Of a stretch of 64,000 bases of DNA, positions 1 through 7,534 are shown one piece after another. This stretch comes from JAEUOS01 sp964470865. Its GTDB lineage: Bacteria; Pseudomonadota; Gammaproteobacteria; Burkholderiales; JAEUOS01. Within the stretch, counting starts at the first letter, position 1. Each line of letters opens with the position of its first letter. Below the pieces are notes generated by a model. That model was not told the DNA's origin. It saw only the letters and a program-made list of their open reading frames with translations, and made no database searches. A program made the position numbers and the translations under genes. The stretch covers positions 1-64,000 of the forward strand of contig CAYYFR010000008.1 in NCBI GenBank assembly GCA_964470865.1, read 5' to 3'.

Positions 1-482
1 GTCGGTCATTGAGTTTTCCTGATTTATACGATCTAAACGGATTGAATTACGGCAGGTGCAGTTGAAAGTGAAGCCTGGCCATACGAGGACCTCGAACCTG
101 CAGGTTCATGCTGTCGTGGTGTGCGCCGAGCATGCTGGACCCGCCAGCCCGACCCGCTTCGAACCAGCGGTGCACTGGCGCCCGCCGGCTGCAACTCGCC
201 CAAGGGCGAGGCCACTGCTCCGATTCTGTCCATCGCTGCCTCATCCTCTGTTGATTTGCCACACATCTGCTGCCGATCCACGGCTTTTTGGTCAGTGAAT
301 TCGTCAGTGGATTCGAGCCACTTCCAGAACATGCACTTTAAGGACGGCGATCAAATAACAGCGTACCGAACTAAGCGGAAATTGCCACGCTGTCTGAGCG
401 ATGCAGCCGGAATGCCGCCTCGCATAATGCTGTTCACCCAAATTGCCATTTTGCGCAATTGATTCAGCCAACCGCAAGACAC
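1..482. other. Left-edge region without a recognisable gene
   Basis: No reading frame here resembles a known protein. Frames on both strands are short and compositionally ordinary. Two structured spots can be seen: a perfect 14-bp palindrome GAACCTGCAGGTTC at 94-107, and a 7-bp perfect stem (CTCGCCC/GGGCGAG, 2-nt loop) at 195-210. The promoter of the satellite fli locus should lie in the right part, but I see no sequence good enough to call one. Confidence 0.5.
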
Positions 483-866
483 ATGGCTACTTCAATCACT
501 GTTTCCGGTGCAACGCAGGCCCTGCCCGTTGGCGGCAAGTTGTTTTCCAGCTTGCCGCTGCGCGGTCGCGCCGCCTTGCTGGCCGCTGCTGCTATCGCTA
601 AAGACATTGCCAAACCGGCGCTGATCGCGTTACTTGGGATGTACGTGCGGCTATCGATAATAAGACCGGCCATCAGACGCTTGGCCCCGCCTCTGGCTGC
701 CCCCGGGCCGGCCGCTGATGGCGCGGCTGCGGCGCCTGTCACCGGAGCTTATGGCGCCAATGCGCTTGCGTGCACGCTGGCTTTGGAAAACGCGCGGCAG
801 ATGGCCAGGCAGCACCCCGAAATTGTTGCCAACGTAGTCAAAATGGGGGTGTCTGGAAATGAGTGA
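483..866 (+). CDS. Internally deleted FliF: N-terminal stub joined to C-terminal membrane segment and FliG-binding tail
   Basis: This 127-residue protein looks like MS-ring protein FliF with the whole periplasmic ring-building part missing. The first ~38 residues resemble the N-terminal cytoplasmic stretch and start of TM1 of the full FliF at 13904-15526. They run directly into a segment like TM2 (IAKPALIALLGMYVRL) and a C-terminal tail. The last 25 residues (ARQMARQHPEIVANVVK) match the FliG-binding end of the full copy (ALAKQDPKVVANVVR). The frame is open throughout, and the stop overlaps the fliG2 start by 8 nt; the complete fliF-fliG pair also overlaps. It cannot build an MS ring, but could be a membrane-anchored FliG-binding peptide or simply a decaying relic. 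A TTG start at 459 is possible; ATG 483 is preferred. Confidence 0.7.
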   Translation: MATSITVSGATQALPVGGKLFSSLPLRGRAALLAAAAIAKDIAKPALIALLGMYVRLSIIRPAIRRLAPPLAAPGPAADGAAAAPVTGAYGANALACTLALENARQMARQHPEIVANVVKMGVSGNE

Positions 867-1854
867 GGCCGGTGTTGACGACGGCGCCATCCTTCTGATG
901 TCGCTGGGCGAGGAAGAGGCTGCCGAGGTTTTCAAGCTCCTGCCACCAAAGGAAGCACAGAAATTAGGCGCGGCCATGGCTAAATTGAAAAACGTGACGC
1001 GCGAGAAAATCGGCGGCGTACTCGACCGGTTTCTCGAACATGCCAATGGACAAACCGCCATCGGGCTCGACTCGGACGACTATATTCGCGGTGTCTTGAA
1101 CAAGGCGCTGGGCGAAGACAAAGCCAAGTTCCTGCTCGACCGCATTTTGCAAGGGCAGGAAACCGGTGGCATCGAGAGCCTGAAATGGATGGACCCGCCG
1201 GCCGTCGCGGAATTGATCAAGAACGAACACCCGCAAATTATTGCGTCGATTCTGGTGCACCTGGAGCGCGATCACGCCGCAGCGATTCTCAATCAATTGA
1301 CCGAACGGACGCGCGCTGATGTGATTTTGCGCATTTCCACGCTGGAAGGCATCCATCCATCAGCCCTGCGTGAACTCAACGATGTGATCAGCATGGCATT
1401 GCTGGGCACTGATCGAATAAAAAAAGCGCCGATGGGCGGTGTGCGCACTGCCGCCGAAATCCTCAACTTTGTCGGTGGCACCTCGGAAGCCGGCATCATC
1501 GAAGCGCTGCGCGCGGCGGACGACGATCTGGCGCAGGGCATTCTCGACGAGATGTTTGTGTTCGAAAACCTGCTCGATGTCGATGACCGCGGCATTCAGG
1601 CCTTGCTCAAAGAGGTGCAGTCCGAGTCGTTGATTGTGGCACTCAAGGGCGCGGTGCCTGATTTGCGCGAAAAGATATTTCGCAACATGTCGACCCGCGC
1701 CGCCGAAACGTTGCGTGAGGACCTTGAATCGAAAGGACCGGTGCGCCTTTCGGACGTTGAAGCCGAGCAAAAGGAAATTCTCAAAATTGCGCGCCGTCTC
1801 GCCGACGAAGGACAAATCGTATTGGGAGGCAAGGGTGACGAGAGCTTCGTTTAA
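859..1854 (+). CDS. fliG: Flagellar motor switch protein FliG, second copy
   Basis: FliG is the C-ring subunit that contacts the stator and transmits torque. This 331-residue copy has the same length as the main-operon FliG (12912-13907) and aligns without gaps. The middle-domain EHPQ motif is at residues 123-126. The C-terminal charged ridge that meets MotA is present (K263, R280, D288, R296 region), as is the N-terminal FliF-binding domain. Nothing suggests loss of function. It follows the deleted fliF by overlap and is followed, right after its stop codon, by a 111-bp repeat that separates it from the fliH/fliI relic. The cell therefore has two apparently functional FliG proteins that could mix in one ring or serve different conditions. 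Confidence 0.93.
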   Translation: MSEAGVDDGAILLMSLGEEEAAEVFKLLPPKEAQKLGAAMAKLKNVTREKIGGVLDRFLEHANGQTAIGLDSDDYIRGVLNKALGEDKAKFLLDRILQGQETGGIESLKWMDPPAVAELIKNEHPQIIASILVHLERDHAAAILNQLTERTRADVILRISTLEGIHPSALRELNDVISMALLGTDRIKKAPMGGVRTAAEILNFVGGTSEAGIIEALRAADDDLAQGILDEMFVFENLLDVDDRGIQALLKEVQSESLIVALKGAVPDLREKIFRNMSTRAAETLREDLESKGPVRLSDVEAEQKEILKIARRLADEGQIVLGGKGDESFV

Positions 1855-1965
1855 GAAACCACCGAACAAGTCCCTGGAATGCGGATTCTCGAACGAAGAA
1901 CCTTTTCGATTCAACCTCTTGCAAGAGCGACTTTCTCGACCTATGGACCGGTTCAGTGTTTCCTC
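1855..1965 (+). repeat. 111-bp inverted-repeat element, copy 1
   Basis: This copy begins at the base after the fliG2 stop codon. It is strongly similar to 51841-51951 (opposite strand) and 58628-58738, and more weakly to 50516-50626. Shared blocks include GAACAAGTCCCTGGAATGCG, CTTTTCGATTCAAC and GGTTCAGTGTTTCCTC. The two ends are imperfect inverted repeats of about 19 bp, and a perfect palindrome CTCTTGCAAGAG sits near the middle. No coding potential is seen; it resembles a small non-autonomous mobile element (MITE-like). Confidence 0.8.
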
Positions 1966-1997
1966 AAGCGCATTTTGCCCGGGGCCGTTGAATTCCG

Positions 1998-2190
1998 TAC
2001 TTGAACGCTGGCAGTTCGCTTCGCTCGCGCATGCCCGCGCGCGACTGCGCAGCCGCTCTCTCCGTGCTTGGCTTGATCGGCGGGCGCGACAGCGAAGTAA
2101 AGGAGTTCATTGCAGAGAAGCTTGGCGCGCAAGGGTTGAAGCGCTCCGTAGTGCTTGCAGCGCCTGCCGATGTGCCAGCGCTGTTGCGTC
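1998..2190 (+). pseudogene. Relic of fliH start fused to a fragment of fliI
   Basis: At about 1998-2030 one frame reads LERWQFASL, matching the FliH N-terminus of the main operon (YQRWQFATL). At 2064-2189 another frame reads VLGLIGGRDSEVKEF...AAPADVPALLR, clearly the stretch just after the Walker A region of FliI (main copy: VVGLIGERGREVKEF...AAPADVPPLLR). All other parts of fliH and fliI are missing, and no fliJ or fliK is recognisable in 2191-2465. The order fliG-fliH-fliI-fliL matches the main operon, so the satellite locus once carried, or was copied with, the export ATPase genes and has lost them by deletion. Confidence 0.8.
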
Positions 2191-2465
2191 TGCCTTGTCT
2201 TGTACCTGCCCCAACCTGCCGTGCATGCGGCTGATCGACTAGTTTGCGTAGTCGTTGCCAGATTGAACATTGGCACGAACTACCGCGGGATGTTGCGCCT
2301 CTTCAGTGCTTTACGAAGCCTGCGATCGCGGAACAATAGCTGTGAGGCCCCTAGTAACGATGACGTTGCCGCCAATCGCTTCTGCACCTGGTACAGAGCC
2401 GCTGGCGGGCTAGTCCATTGTCGGGCTGGCATGCGTCAATCAACTACGCTATTGAAGGAATATTC

Positions 2466-2993
2466 ATGTCGCAGGAAGCCGTAGCCGAAGGTGCAGGCCC
2501 GCCTACTCCGATCGGGTCCGGAAAGAAAACCGGATTGGTCATCATCATGACGTTAGTCGTCGTGCTGGCCGCTGGCGGCGGCGGATGGTGGTTCAGCCGT
2601 CAAAAGCACCATGCCGCACCGGCCGCCGACGCTGCCAAAAAGGCCGAACGCAAGGCCGGCGTATTCGCGCCACGCGACTCCTTCACGGTCAATCTTGGTA
2701 CCACAGATACCGAACACTTTCTGCAGATCGGCAGCGTGCTTGAAACCACTGGCAGCCCGGTCGCCGACGCAATCAAGACCAACACCTCGTTGACCCGCAA
2801 CAAGATGCTTTATCTATCGACTGGCAAGTCGGCAGATGCACTCGCCACGAACGCAGGCAAGACCAAATTGGCCGCCGAGTGGTTGACAGTCGCGCGCAAC
2901 AAGCAGGACGGCCTTGCGGCGGCCGCCGCGGCAGCGGCCGAGCGCAGTGTCACCGATGTTCGTTTCGCTTCGTTCATTGTTCAGCAAGACTGA
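2466..2993 (+). CDS. fliL: Flagellar basal body-associated protein FliL, second copy
   Basis: FliL is a single-pass inner-membrane protein that surrounds the stator and supports its function. This 175-residue copy has a short cytoplasmic N-terminus, one membrane segment (about residues 22-42, VIIMTLVVVLAAGGG) and a periplasmic FliL domain. It ends in the family signature TDVRFASFIVQ, which parallels TDVHFSSFIIQ in the main copy. ATG 2466 is chosen because GAAGGAA sits upstream; an in-frame earlier start at 2418 has no similarity to FliL. It is translated just ahead of fliM2 (2-nt gap). A run of alanines (about residues 156-163) before the C-terminus is not seen in the main copy. Confidence 0.9.
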   Translation: MSQEAVAEGAGPPTPIGSGKKTGLVIIMTLVVVLAAGGGGWWFSRQKHHAAPAADAAKKAERKAGVFAPRDSFTVNLGTTDTEHFLQIGSVLETTGSPVADAIKTNTSLTRNKMLYLSTGKSADALATNAGKTKLAAEWLTVARNKQDGLAAAAAAAAERSVTDVRFASFIVQQD

Positions 2994-2995
2994 AA

Positions 2996-4000
2996 ATGTC
3001 TGACGAATTTCTCTCTCAGGATGAAGTTGACGCGCTTCTCAAAGGTGTCAACGGCGAAGCTGACGCACCGGCTGATGACAAAGGCGAAAGTGGCGTCCGC
3101 CCTTACGACCCGTCCAAGCAGGAGCGGATTGTCCGCGGGCGGATGCCGACACTCGAAATCATCAATGAGCGGTTTGCGCGCAATTTGCGCTTGGGACTTT
3201 TTGGTCTCATGCGCAAGAGTCCGGAAGTTTCGGTAGGGCCGGTGCGGGTCCAAAAGTACAGTGAATTCATTCGTAATCTGGTGGTGCCGACCAATCTCAA
3301 TATCGTCAGCCCCAAGCCATTGCGCGGCAACGCGTTGTTCATATTCGAGCCAACACTGGTGTTTACCGTGGTGGACAACATGTTTGGCGGCGACAGCCGC
3401 TTTCATACACGCGTCGAAGGCCGCGACTTTACGCCAACCGAGCAGCGAATCATCCAGCGCATGCTCACTGTGGTGCTGGAAAACTATCAGAACTCGTGGC
3501 AGCCGGTTCATCCGTTGAAGTTTGAATTTCAACGTGCCGAAATGCACACACAGTTCGCCAATATTGCGACGCCGTCCGAAGTCGTCGTCACGACGATCTT
3601 CAAAATTGAATTCGGTTCAGCGGGCGGCGATATTCACATTTGCATTCCGTACGCCACGCTTGAACCACTCCGCGACCTGCTCTACAGCACCACGCAAGCC
3701 GACAACTCCGTCAGCGACAGCCGCTGGCTGCGCATGCTGACCTCGCAAGTGCAATTGGCCGAAGTAGAACTGGTAGCGCAGCTCGCGCGAACCCAGGTAA
3801 CGCTGCAACAGGTCCTCAACATGAAGGCCGGCGACATCGTCGGACTCGACCTCCAGCCAACTCTGGTCGTCGAGGTTGATGGTGTGCCGGTATTTGACTG
3901 CCGCTACGGCGTACTCAACGGCCACTACTCGATCAAGGTTGAAAAAATGCTCACTGCCGGATCGCAGGACAACCCCACGGGAGAAGAACATGTCCACTGA
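2996..4000 (+). CDS. fliM: Flagellar motor switch protein FliM (only intact copy in the window)
   Basis: FliM is the central C-ring protein; it binds CheY-P through its N-terminal peptide and carries FliG and FliN. This 334-residue copy is complete. It has the CheY-binding motif LSQDEVDALL at residues 6-15, the CheC-like middle domain with GGDSR at 131-135, and the FliN-like C-terminal domain with the tail YGVLNGHYSIKVEKML at about 304-319. Its length is normal. The ATG lies 2 nt after the fliL2 stop, and the end overlaps fliN2 by 11 nt. Because the main-operon fliM is frameshifted and deleted, switching and C-ring assembly presumably depend on this copy, if no other fliM exists in the genome. 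Confidence 0.95.
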   Translation: MSDEFLSQDEVDALLKGVNGEADAPADDKGESGVRPYDPSKQERIVRGRMPTLEIINERFARNLRLGLFGLMRKSPEVSVGPVRVQKYSEFIRNLVVPTNLNIVSPKPLRGNALFIFEPTLVFTVVDNMFGGDSRFHTRVEGRDFTPTEQRIIQRMLTVVLENYQNSWQPVHPLKFEFQRAEMHTQFANIATPSEVVVTTIFKIEFGSAGGDIHICIPYATLEPLRDLLYSTTQADNSVSDSRWLRMLTSQVQLAEVELVAQLARTQVTLQQVLNMKAGDIVGLDLQPTLVVEVDGVPVFDCRYGVLNGHYSIKVEKMLTAGSQDNPTGEEHVH

Positions 4001-4442
4001 AACCGCAGCAGGCGCCGGGATTGCGCAGTCCGGCAGCAATGAAGACGGTGGCGACCATTGGGGCGCAGCGATGGCCGAACAAAGCGCGGGTGAGGTCGAA
4101 ACCCTGGCACCAAACGACACTGGACGCAACGCGCCGGCGATGTTTGAGCAGCTCACGCCAGGCGGCGCGAAGAGCCACGTCAATGACATCAATATGATCC
4201 TGGATATCCCGGTTCAACTAACCGTTGAATTGGGGGGAACCAAAATACCAATTAGACATATTTTGCAATTGGCACAGGGATCGGTGGTGGAATTGGATGG
4301 GTTGGCCGGTGAACCGATGGATGTTCTTATCAACGGTTGCTTGATTGCCCAGGGCGAAGTAGTGGTGGTGAATGAAAAATTCGGGATTCGCCTCACCGAC
4401 GTTATCACGCCATCCCAACGTATCCGCAAGCTGAACCGGTGA
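3990..4442 (+). CDS. fliN: Flagellar motor switch protein FliN, second copy
   Basis: FliN forms the base of the C ring and docks the FliH/FliI export complex. The 150-residue product has a variable acidic N-terminal half and a C-terminal SpoA domain (about residues 75-150). That domain is close to identical to the main-operon FliN, including IPIRHILQLAQGSVVELD and VVNEKFGIRLTD. The start ATG 3990 follows GGGAGAAG and overlaps fliM2. The codon choice differs from the main copy: AGA, ATA, TTG and other A/T-ending codons are common over residues where the proteins agree. That suggests separate descent rather than a recent duplication. Confidence 0.93.
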   Translation: MSTETAAGAGIAQSGSNEDGGDHWGAAMAEQSAGEVETLAPNDTGRNAPAMFEQLTPGGAKSHVNDINMILDIPVQLTVELGGTKIPIRHILQLAQGSVVELDGLAGEPMDVLINGCLIAQGEVVVVNEKFGIRLTDVITPSQRIRKLNR

Positions 4443-4734
4443 ACACCGGTTCGCGCAATTTCGTTTCGGCAAGTATCACTGCTGGCCAAGACCGGCTCGA
4501 AATCAGCCAGGATCTGCGATAACCCATTGAATTGTTGAGGGTGCGTTTCTGGACGCAAGTTCGTGCTCCCGATTTCCGGGCACAAGGTCCTGTGCCGGCT
4601 GGTTTTGCACATCCAAAGGGGGGAAAACGCTGCCGCTGCCTTAGCTTCCCTTCCGAGCGCCCGTGACACACCAACCGACTCACACCCCAAAGCTGTACCG
4701 CCGCCTGGCCATTGCACAAGTTCGGTTCAACCGT
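4443..4734. other. Convergent intergenic region between fliN2 and fliR
   Basis: Two operons end here facing each other. No gene is visible. A short inverted repeat GGCACA/TGTGCC (about 4579-4596) could form a hairpin, but no T-run follows it, so I do not call a terminator. Confidence 0.4.
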
Positions 4735-5502
4735 TCAGCGCATCAGGAACGCCAGGCTCTTCTCGATATGTGTCTGCATCGCCATGACCAGCCAGGGCGC
4801 CGCCATCCACAGCATCCACACGCCGGCCAAGAGACCGACCGGAAAGCCGAAGGACATCAGGTTCAACTGTGGCGCGGCGCGCGTCATCACGCCGATGGCC
4901 AGGTTGACCACCAGCAGCGCGGCCACGATCGGCAGCGCCAGATGCACGCCGATGCGGAAGATGTCGCCGCCCATCATGGCGAAATCGCGCAACTGCGAGG
5001 CACCGCCGCCGGGCATGGTGCCGACCGGAAACACCCGGAAACTCTCGACAATGCCGTTGATCACGATCAGGTGGCCATTCAGGGCCAGGAAGATCAGGCT
5101 TGCCAGCACACCGAGAAAGCTGCCGACCAAAGGCGTCTGGTCAGAATTCTGCGGGTCGACGAAGGTGGCGAACGACAGGCCCATCGACAGGCCCATCAGG
5201 TCACCGGCAAGTTCGATGGCGGCGAAGATCAGGCGCAGCATGAAACCCATGGCGGCCCCGATGGCCACCTGCTGGGCCAGTACCCCGACGGCGTTCCATG
5301 AGTCGAGCGCGGCCGCAGGCAGCACAGGCAGGGTGGGACCGACAATGATGGCGATGGCCATCGCCAGGCCGATCTTTACCTGTGGTGGTATGGCGCGATG
5401 GTTGAGTACCGGAGCGGTGCTGATGAGCGCCAGGATGCGGATGAAGGGCCACAGGAAGGCTGCGGCCCAGCCGAACAACTGTTCGCTGTTGATGCTGAAC
5501 AT
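4735..5502 (-). CDS. fliR: Flagellar export gate protein FliR
   Basis: FliR is part of the FliP5-Q4-R1 export gate in the centre of the MS ring. The 255-residue product is strongly hydrophobic with about six membrane segments and begins MFSINSEQLFGWAAAFLWPF, typical of FliR. Family features include the QVAIGAAMGFMLRLIFAAIE stretch and the VDPQNSDQTPLVGSFLG stretch. It is the last gene of the main operon, 16 nt after fliQ, and is read from ATG 5502. Length is normal (about 260). Confidence 0.95.
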   Translation of the reverse strand: MFSINSEQLFGWAAAFLWPFIRILALISTAPVLNHRAIPPQVKIGLAMAIAIIVGPTLPVLPAAALDSWNAVGVLAQQVAIGAAMGFMLRLIFAAIELAGDLMGLSMGLSFATFVDPQNSDQTPLVGSFLGVLASLIFLALNGHLIVINGIVESFRVFPVGTMPGGGASQLRDFAMMGGDIFRIGVHLALPIVAALLVVNLAIGVMTRAAPQLNLMSFGFPVGLLAGVWMLWMAAPWLVMAMQTHIEKSLAFLMR

Positions 5503-5518
5503 GGGCGTTGCGCCGGGC

Positions 5519-5791
5519 TCAGCCGATCATGCCTGGAATGCCGGTGATCAGGCGGCGCATGAAGTCGACCATGGTGGCCAGCATCCACGGGCCGGCCAAT
5601 ACCATCACCCCGAACATGCAGATCAGTTTCGGAATAAACGAGAGCGTCATCTCGTTGATTTGTGTGGCGGCCTGGAAAATGCCGACCACCAGACCCGCCA
5701 CCAGTGCGGCCAGAAGCAGGGGGGCCGAGATCAGCAAGGTAAGCCAAAGCGCCTCGGCGCCCAAGGTCAATACGGTCTGGGTGGTGAACAT
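5519..5791 (-). CDS. fliQ: Flagellar export gate protein FliQ
   Basis: FliQ is the small gate subunit (90 residues here, the usual size) with two membrane helices. The sequence starts MFTTQTVLTLGAEALWLTLL and contains GLVVGIFQAATQINEMTLSF, the family signature loop between the helices. It is separated from fliP by 125 nt, an unusually long gap inside this operon, which holds a two-hairpin element (5843-5914). Confidence 0.95.
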   Translation of the reverse strand: MFTTQTVLTLGAEALWLTLLISAPLLLAALVAGLVVGIFQAATQINEMTLSFIPKLICMFGVMVLAGPWMLATMVDFMRRLITGIPGMIG

Positions 5792-5842
5792 AGCGCTATC
5801 GGCGGTCAGTCGGGTGAGTGGTCTTGCGTAGCATTTGAGGAG

Positions 5843-5914
5843 TGAAATCGACCGGCACCGCCGGTGCTTTCATGGAAATCAATCCGGACGAAAGCAGGCT
5901 TTCACTTTCGTCCG
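5843..5914 (-). repeat. Two-hairpin intergenic element, copy A (fliP-fliQ)
   Basis: Read on the minus strand, the element starts 2 nt after the fliP stop. Hairpin 1 (5914-5885) is a perfect 10-bp stem CGGACGAAAG/CTTTCGTCCG with loop TGAAAGCCTG. After a 12-nt linker, hairpin 2 (5872-5843) has outer stem TGAAA/TTTCA, an internal loop of 3 and 4 nt, and inner stem CCGGC/GCCGG closed by GGT. Copies B (46323-46397) and C (47561-47635) share this architecture and loop pattern while stem sequences differ. The function is unknown; I do not recognise it as a described RNA family. Confidence 0.75.
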
Positions 5915-5916
5915 CC

Positions 5917-6693
5917 CTAATGGAAACTGGCAATCAATGACCCTATCAACAGATTCCAGCCGTCGACCAGCACGAACAGGATCAGTTTGAACGGCAGCGA
6001 GATCATCACCGGCGACAGCATCATCATGCCCATCGACATCAGTACCGAGGCGATCACCATGTCGATCACCAGGAACGGAATGAAGATCATGAATGCGATC
6101 TGGAACGCGGTCTTGAGCTCGCTGGTGACAAAGGCGGGCACCACCACGGTGAACGGCAGGTCGTCGGGTTTCTCCGCCGCCGGGCGTTTGGCCAGTTTGG
6201 CGAACAAGGCCAGGTCGGGCTCGCGCACCTGCTTCAGCATGAAGGTCTTGACCGGCAGTTCGGCCCGTTTGAGCGCATCGTTGAAGCTCATCTGGTTGGT
6301 GCTGTAGGGCAGGTAGGCCTCGGTGTAGACCCGATCAAGTGTCGGGCTCATGACGAACATGGTGAGAAACAGCGACAGGCCGACGATTACCTGGTTGGGT
6401 GGCGCAGTCTGTGTGCCCAGCGCATGACGCAGGAGCGACATGACGATGACGATGCGCGTGAAGCCGGTCATCATCAGCAGCACCGCCGGCAGGAAGGTAA
6501 GCGACGTCAGCGCCAACAGGGTCTGGATCGGCAGCGAATAGGTGGTCGAGCCGCCCGGCCCCGGTGTCGAGGTCAGGCCGGGCAGCGCCGCCGCCTGCGC
6601 CATGACACTCCCCGGCAAGATTGCCAGCAGGGTCAGGAGAACCAGGCAGGCCGGAACAGCGATGCGGCGCGGGGCAGGGAGCGGGAATTTCAT
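5917..6693 (-). CDS. fliP: Flagellar export gate protein FliP
   Basis: FliP is the main gate subunit. The 258-residue protein has an N-terminal signal peptide (VLLTLLAILPGSVMAQA), then TM segments and the conserved block LTSLTFLPAVLLMMTGFTRI followed by MSLLRHALGTQ. A large periplasmic loop carries RAELPVKTFMLKQ. Two C-terminal membrane helices include FLVIDMVIASVLMSMGMMM. Its start overlaps the fliO end by 4 nt. The stop is followed almost immediately by the two-hairpin element before fliQ. Confidence 0.96.
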   Translation of the reverse strand: MKFPLPAPRRIAVPACLVLLTLLAILPGSVMAQAAALPGLTSTPGPGGSTTYSLPIQTLLALTSLTFLPAVLLMMTGFTRIVIVMSLLRHALGTQTAPPNQVIVGLSLFLTMFVMSPTLDRVYTEAYLPYSTNQMSFNDALKRAELPVKTFMLKQVREPDLALFAKLAKRPAAEKPDDLPFTVVVPAFVTSELKTAFQIAFMIFIPFLVIDMVIASVLMSMGMMMLSPVMISLPFKLILFVLVDGWNLLIGSLIASFH

Positions 6694-7106
6694 GTTTTCT
6701 TCAGAGCCCGTTCAAGCCAGACAGAGAACGCTGGTTTGGTGGCGCTGTCTGGCGCAATCACCGCGGTTTGCTCGGGGCGCGCCATTTGCGTGAGCGTGCG
6801 AACCTGGCCGGGTGCCACGCCCAGCACCAGCCACTGACCGGCGATCTCGACTACCACCACCCGCTCGCGGGCGCCCACCGATTTGTCGGCGACGATACGC
6901 AGCGCGCCGCCAATGGCCGCGCGGCCCATGCCGGTGCGTTTGGCCAGCCAGGCCAGCAATAAAATCAATGCCAATACCAGGCCCAGACCCGGCAGCATCT
7001 GCAGCATGCCGGCGGGGCCGGGCAGCGGATCGGCGGCCACCGCTGCGGCGGGAAGGCATGCGCATCCCGTCACCCAGGCCAGCCATGCGTTGCGCCGCTG
7101 CATCAT
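6690..7106 (-). CDS. fliO: Flagellar biosynthesis protein FliO
   Basis: FliO helps assemble the FliP ring. This 138-residue protein has a signal-like N-terminus ending near AAAVAADP, one membrane helix (MLPGLGLVLALILLLAWLA, about residues 37-55) and a small cytoplasmic FliO domain with ALRIVADKSVGARERVVVVE. It overlaps fliN1 and fliP by 4 nt each, a tight translational chain. Length and topology are typical. Confidence 0.92.
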   Translation of the reverse strand: MMQRRNAWLAWVTGCACLPAAAVAADPLPGPAGMLQMLPGLGLVLALILLLAWLAKRTGMGRAAIGGALRIVADKSVGARERVVVVEIAGQWLVLGVAPGQVRTLTQMARPEQTAVIAPDSATKPAFSVWLERALKKT

Positions 7107-7534
7107 TTGTTGAGTTTCCGCATCCGCTCGGACGGGGTGATGATGTCGGTCAGGCGGATGCCGAACTTTTCGTTCACCACCACTACCTCGCCCCGCGCGA
7201 TCAGGCAGCCATTGATCAGCACGTTCATCGGCTCGCCGGCCAGGCCATCAAGCTCGACCACCGACCCTTGCGCCAGTTGCAAAATGTGCCTGATCGGAAT
7301 CTTGGTACGCCCGAGCTCGACGTTCATCAGAACCGGGATATCCATGATCATGTCGATATCGTTGGCGTGGCCATTGCCCGCAGCCGGCGCGAGCTGCTGG
7401 AACATGTCACTGGCCGGGTCTGCCGCAGGCGCGCCGGCAGCCTCGGTCGCACCGGCGTCGCCGGTGGCAGCCTGCTCGGCCATGGCGGCGGCCCAGTCGT
7501 CCTCGGGCGAGGGGGTATTGATCTGATCAGGCAT
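7103..7534 (-). CDS. fliN: Flagellar motor switch protein FliN, main-operon copy
   Basis: The 143-residue protein has an N-terminal region rich in Ala, Asp and Glu and a C-terminal SpoA domain (about residues 65-143) ending TDIITPSERMRKLNK. ATG 7534 is selected by the GGAG ahead of it; it overlaps the 3' end of the broken fliM by 8 nt, as in the satellite locus. The reading frame is intact. It should still assemble with FliM supplied from the satellite copy, since the FliN-facing parts of the two systems are nearly the same. Confidence 0.95.
   Translation of the reverse strand: MPDQINTPSPEDDWAAAMAEQAATGDAGATEAAGAPAADPASDMFQQLAPAAGNGHANDIDMIMDIPVLMNVELGRTKIPIRHILQLAQGSVVELDGLAGEPMNVLINGCLIARGEVVVVNEKFGIRLTDIITPSERMRKLNK

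Noticed and set aside
33..332. Minus-strand 99-codon frame at the left edge
   Set aside because: No similarity to a known family, no ribosome-binding site, and overlapping frames of equal quality exist.
4579..4596. Rho-independent terminator between fliN2 and fliR
   Set aside because: A 6-bp stem exists, but there is no T-tract on either strand.
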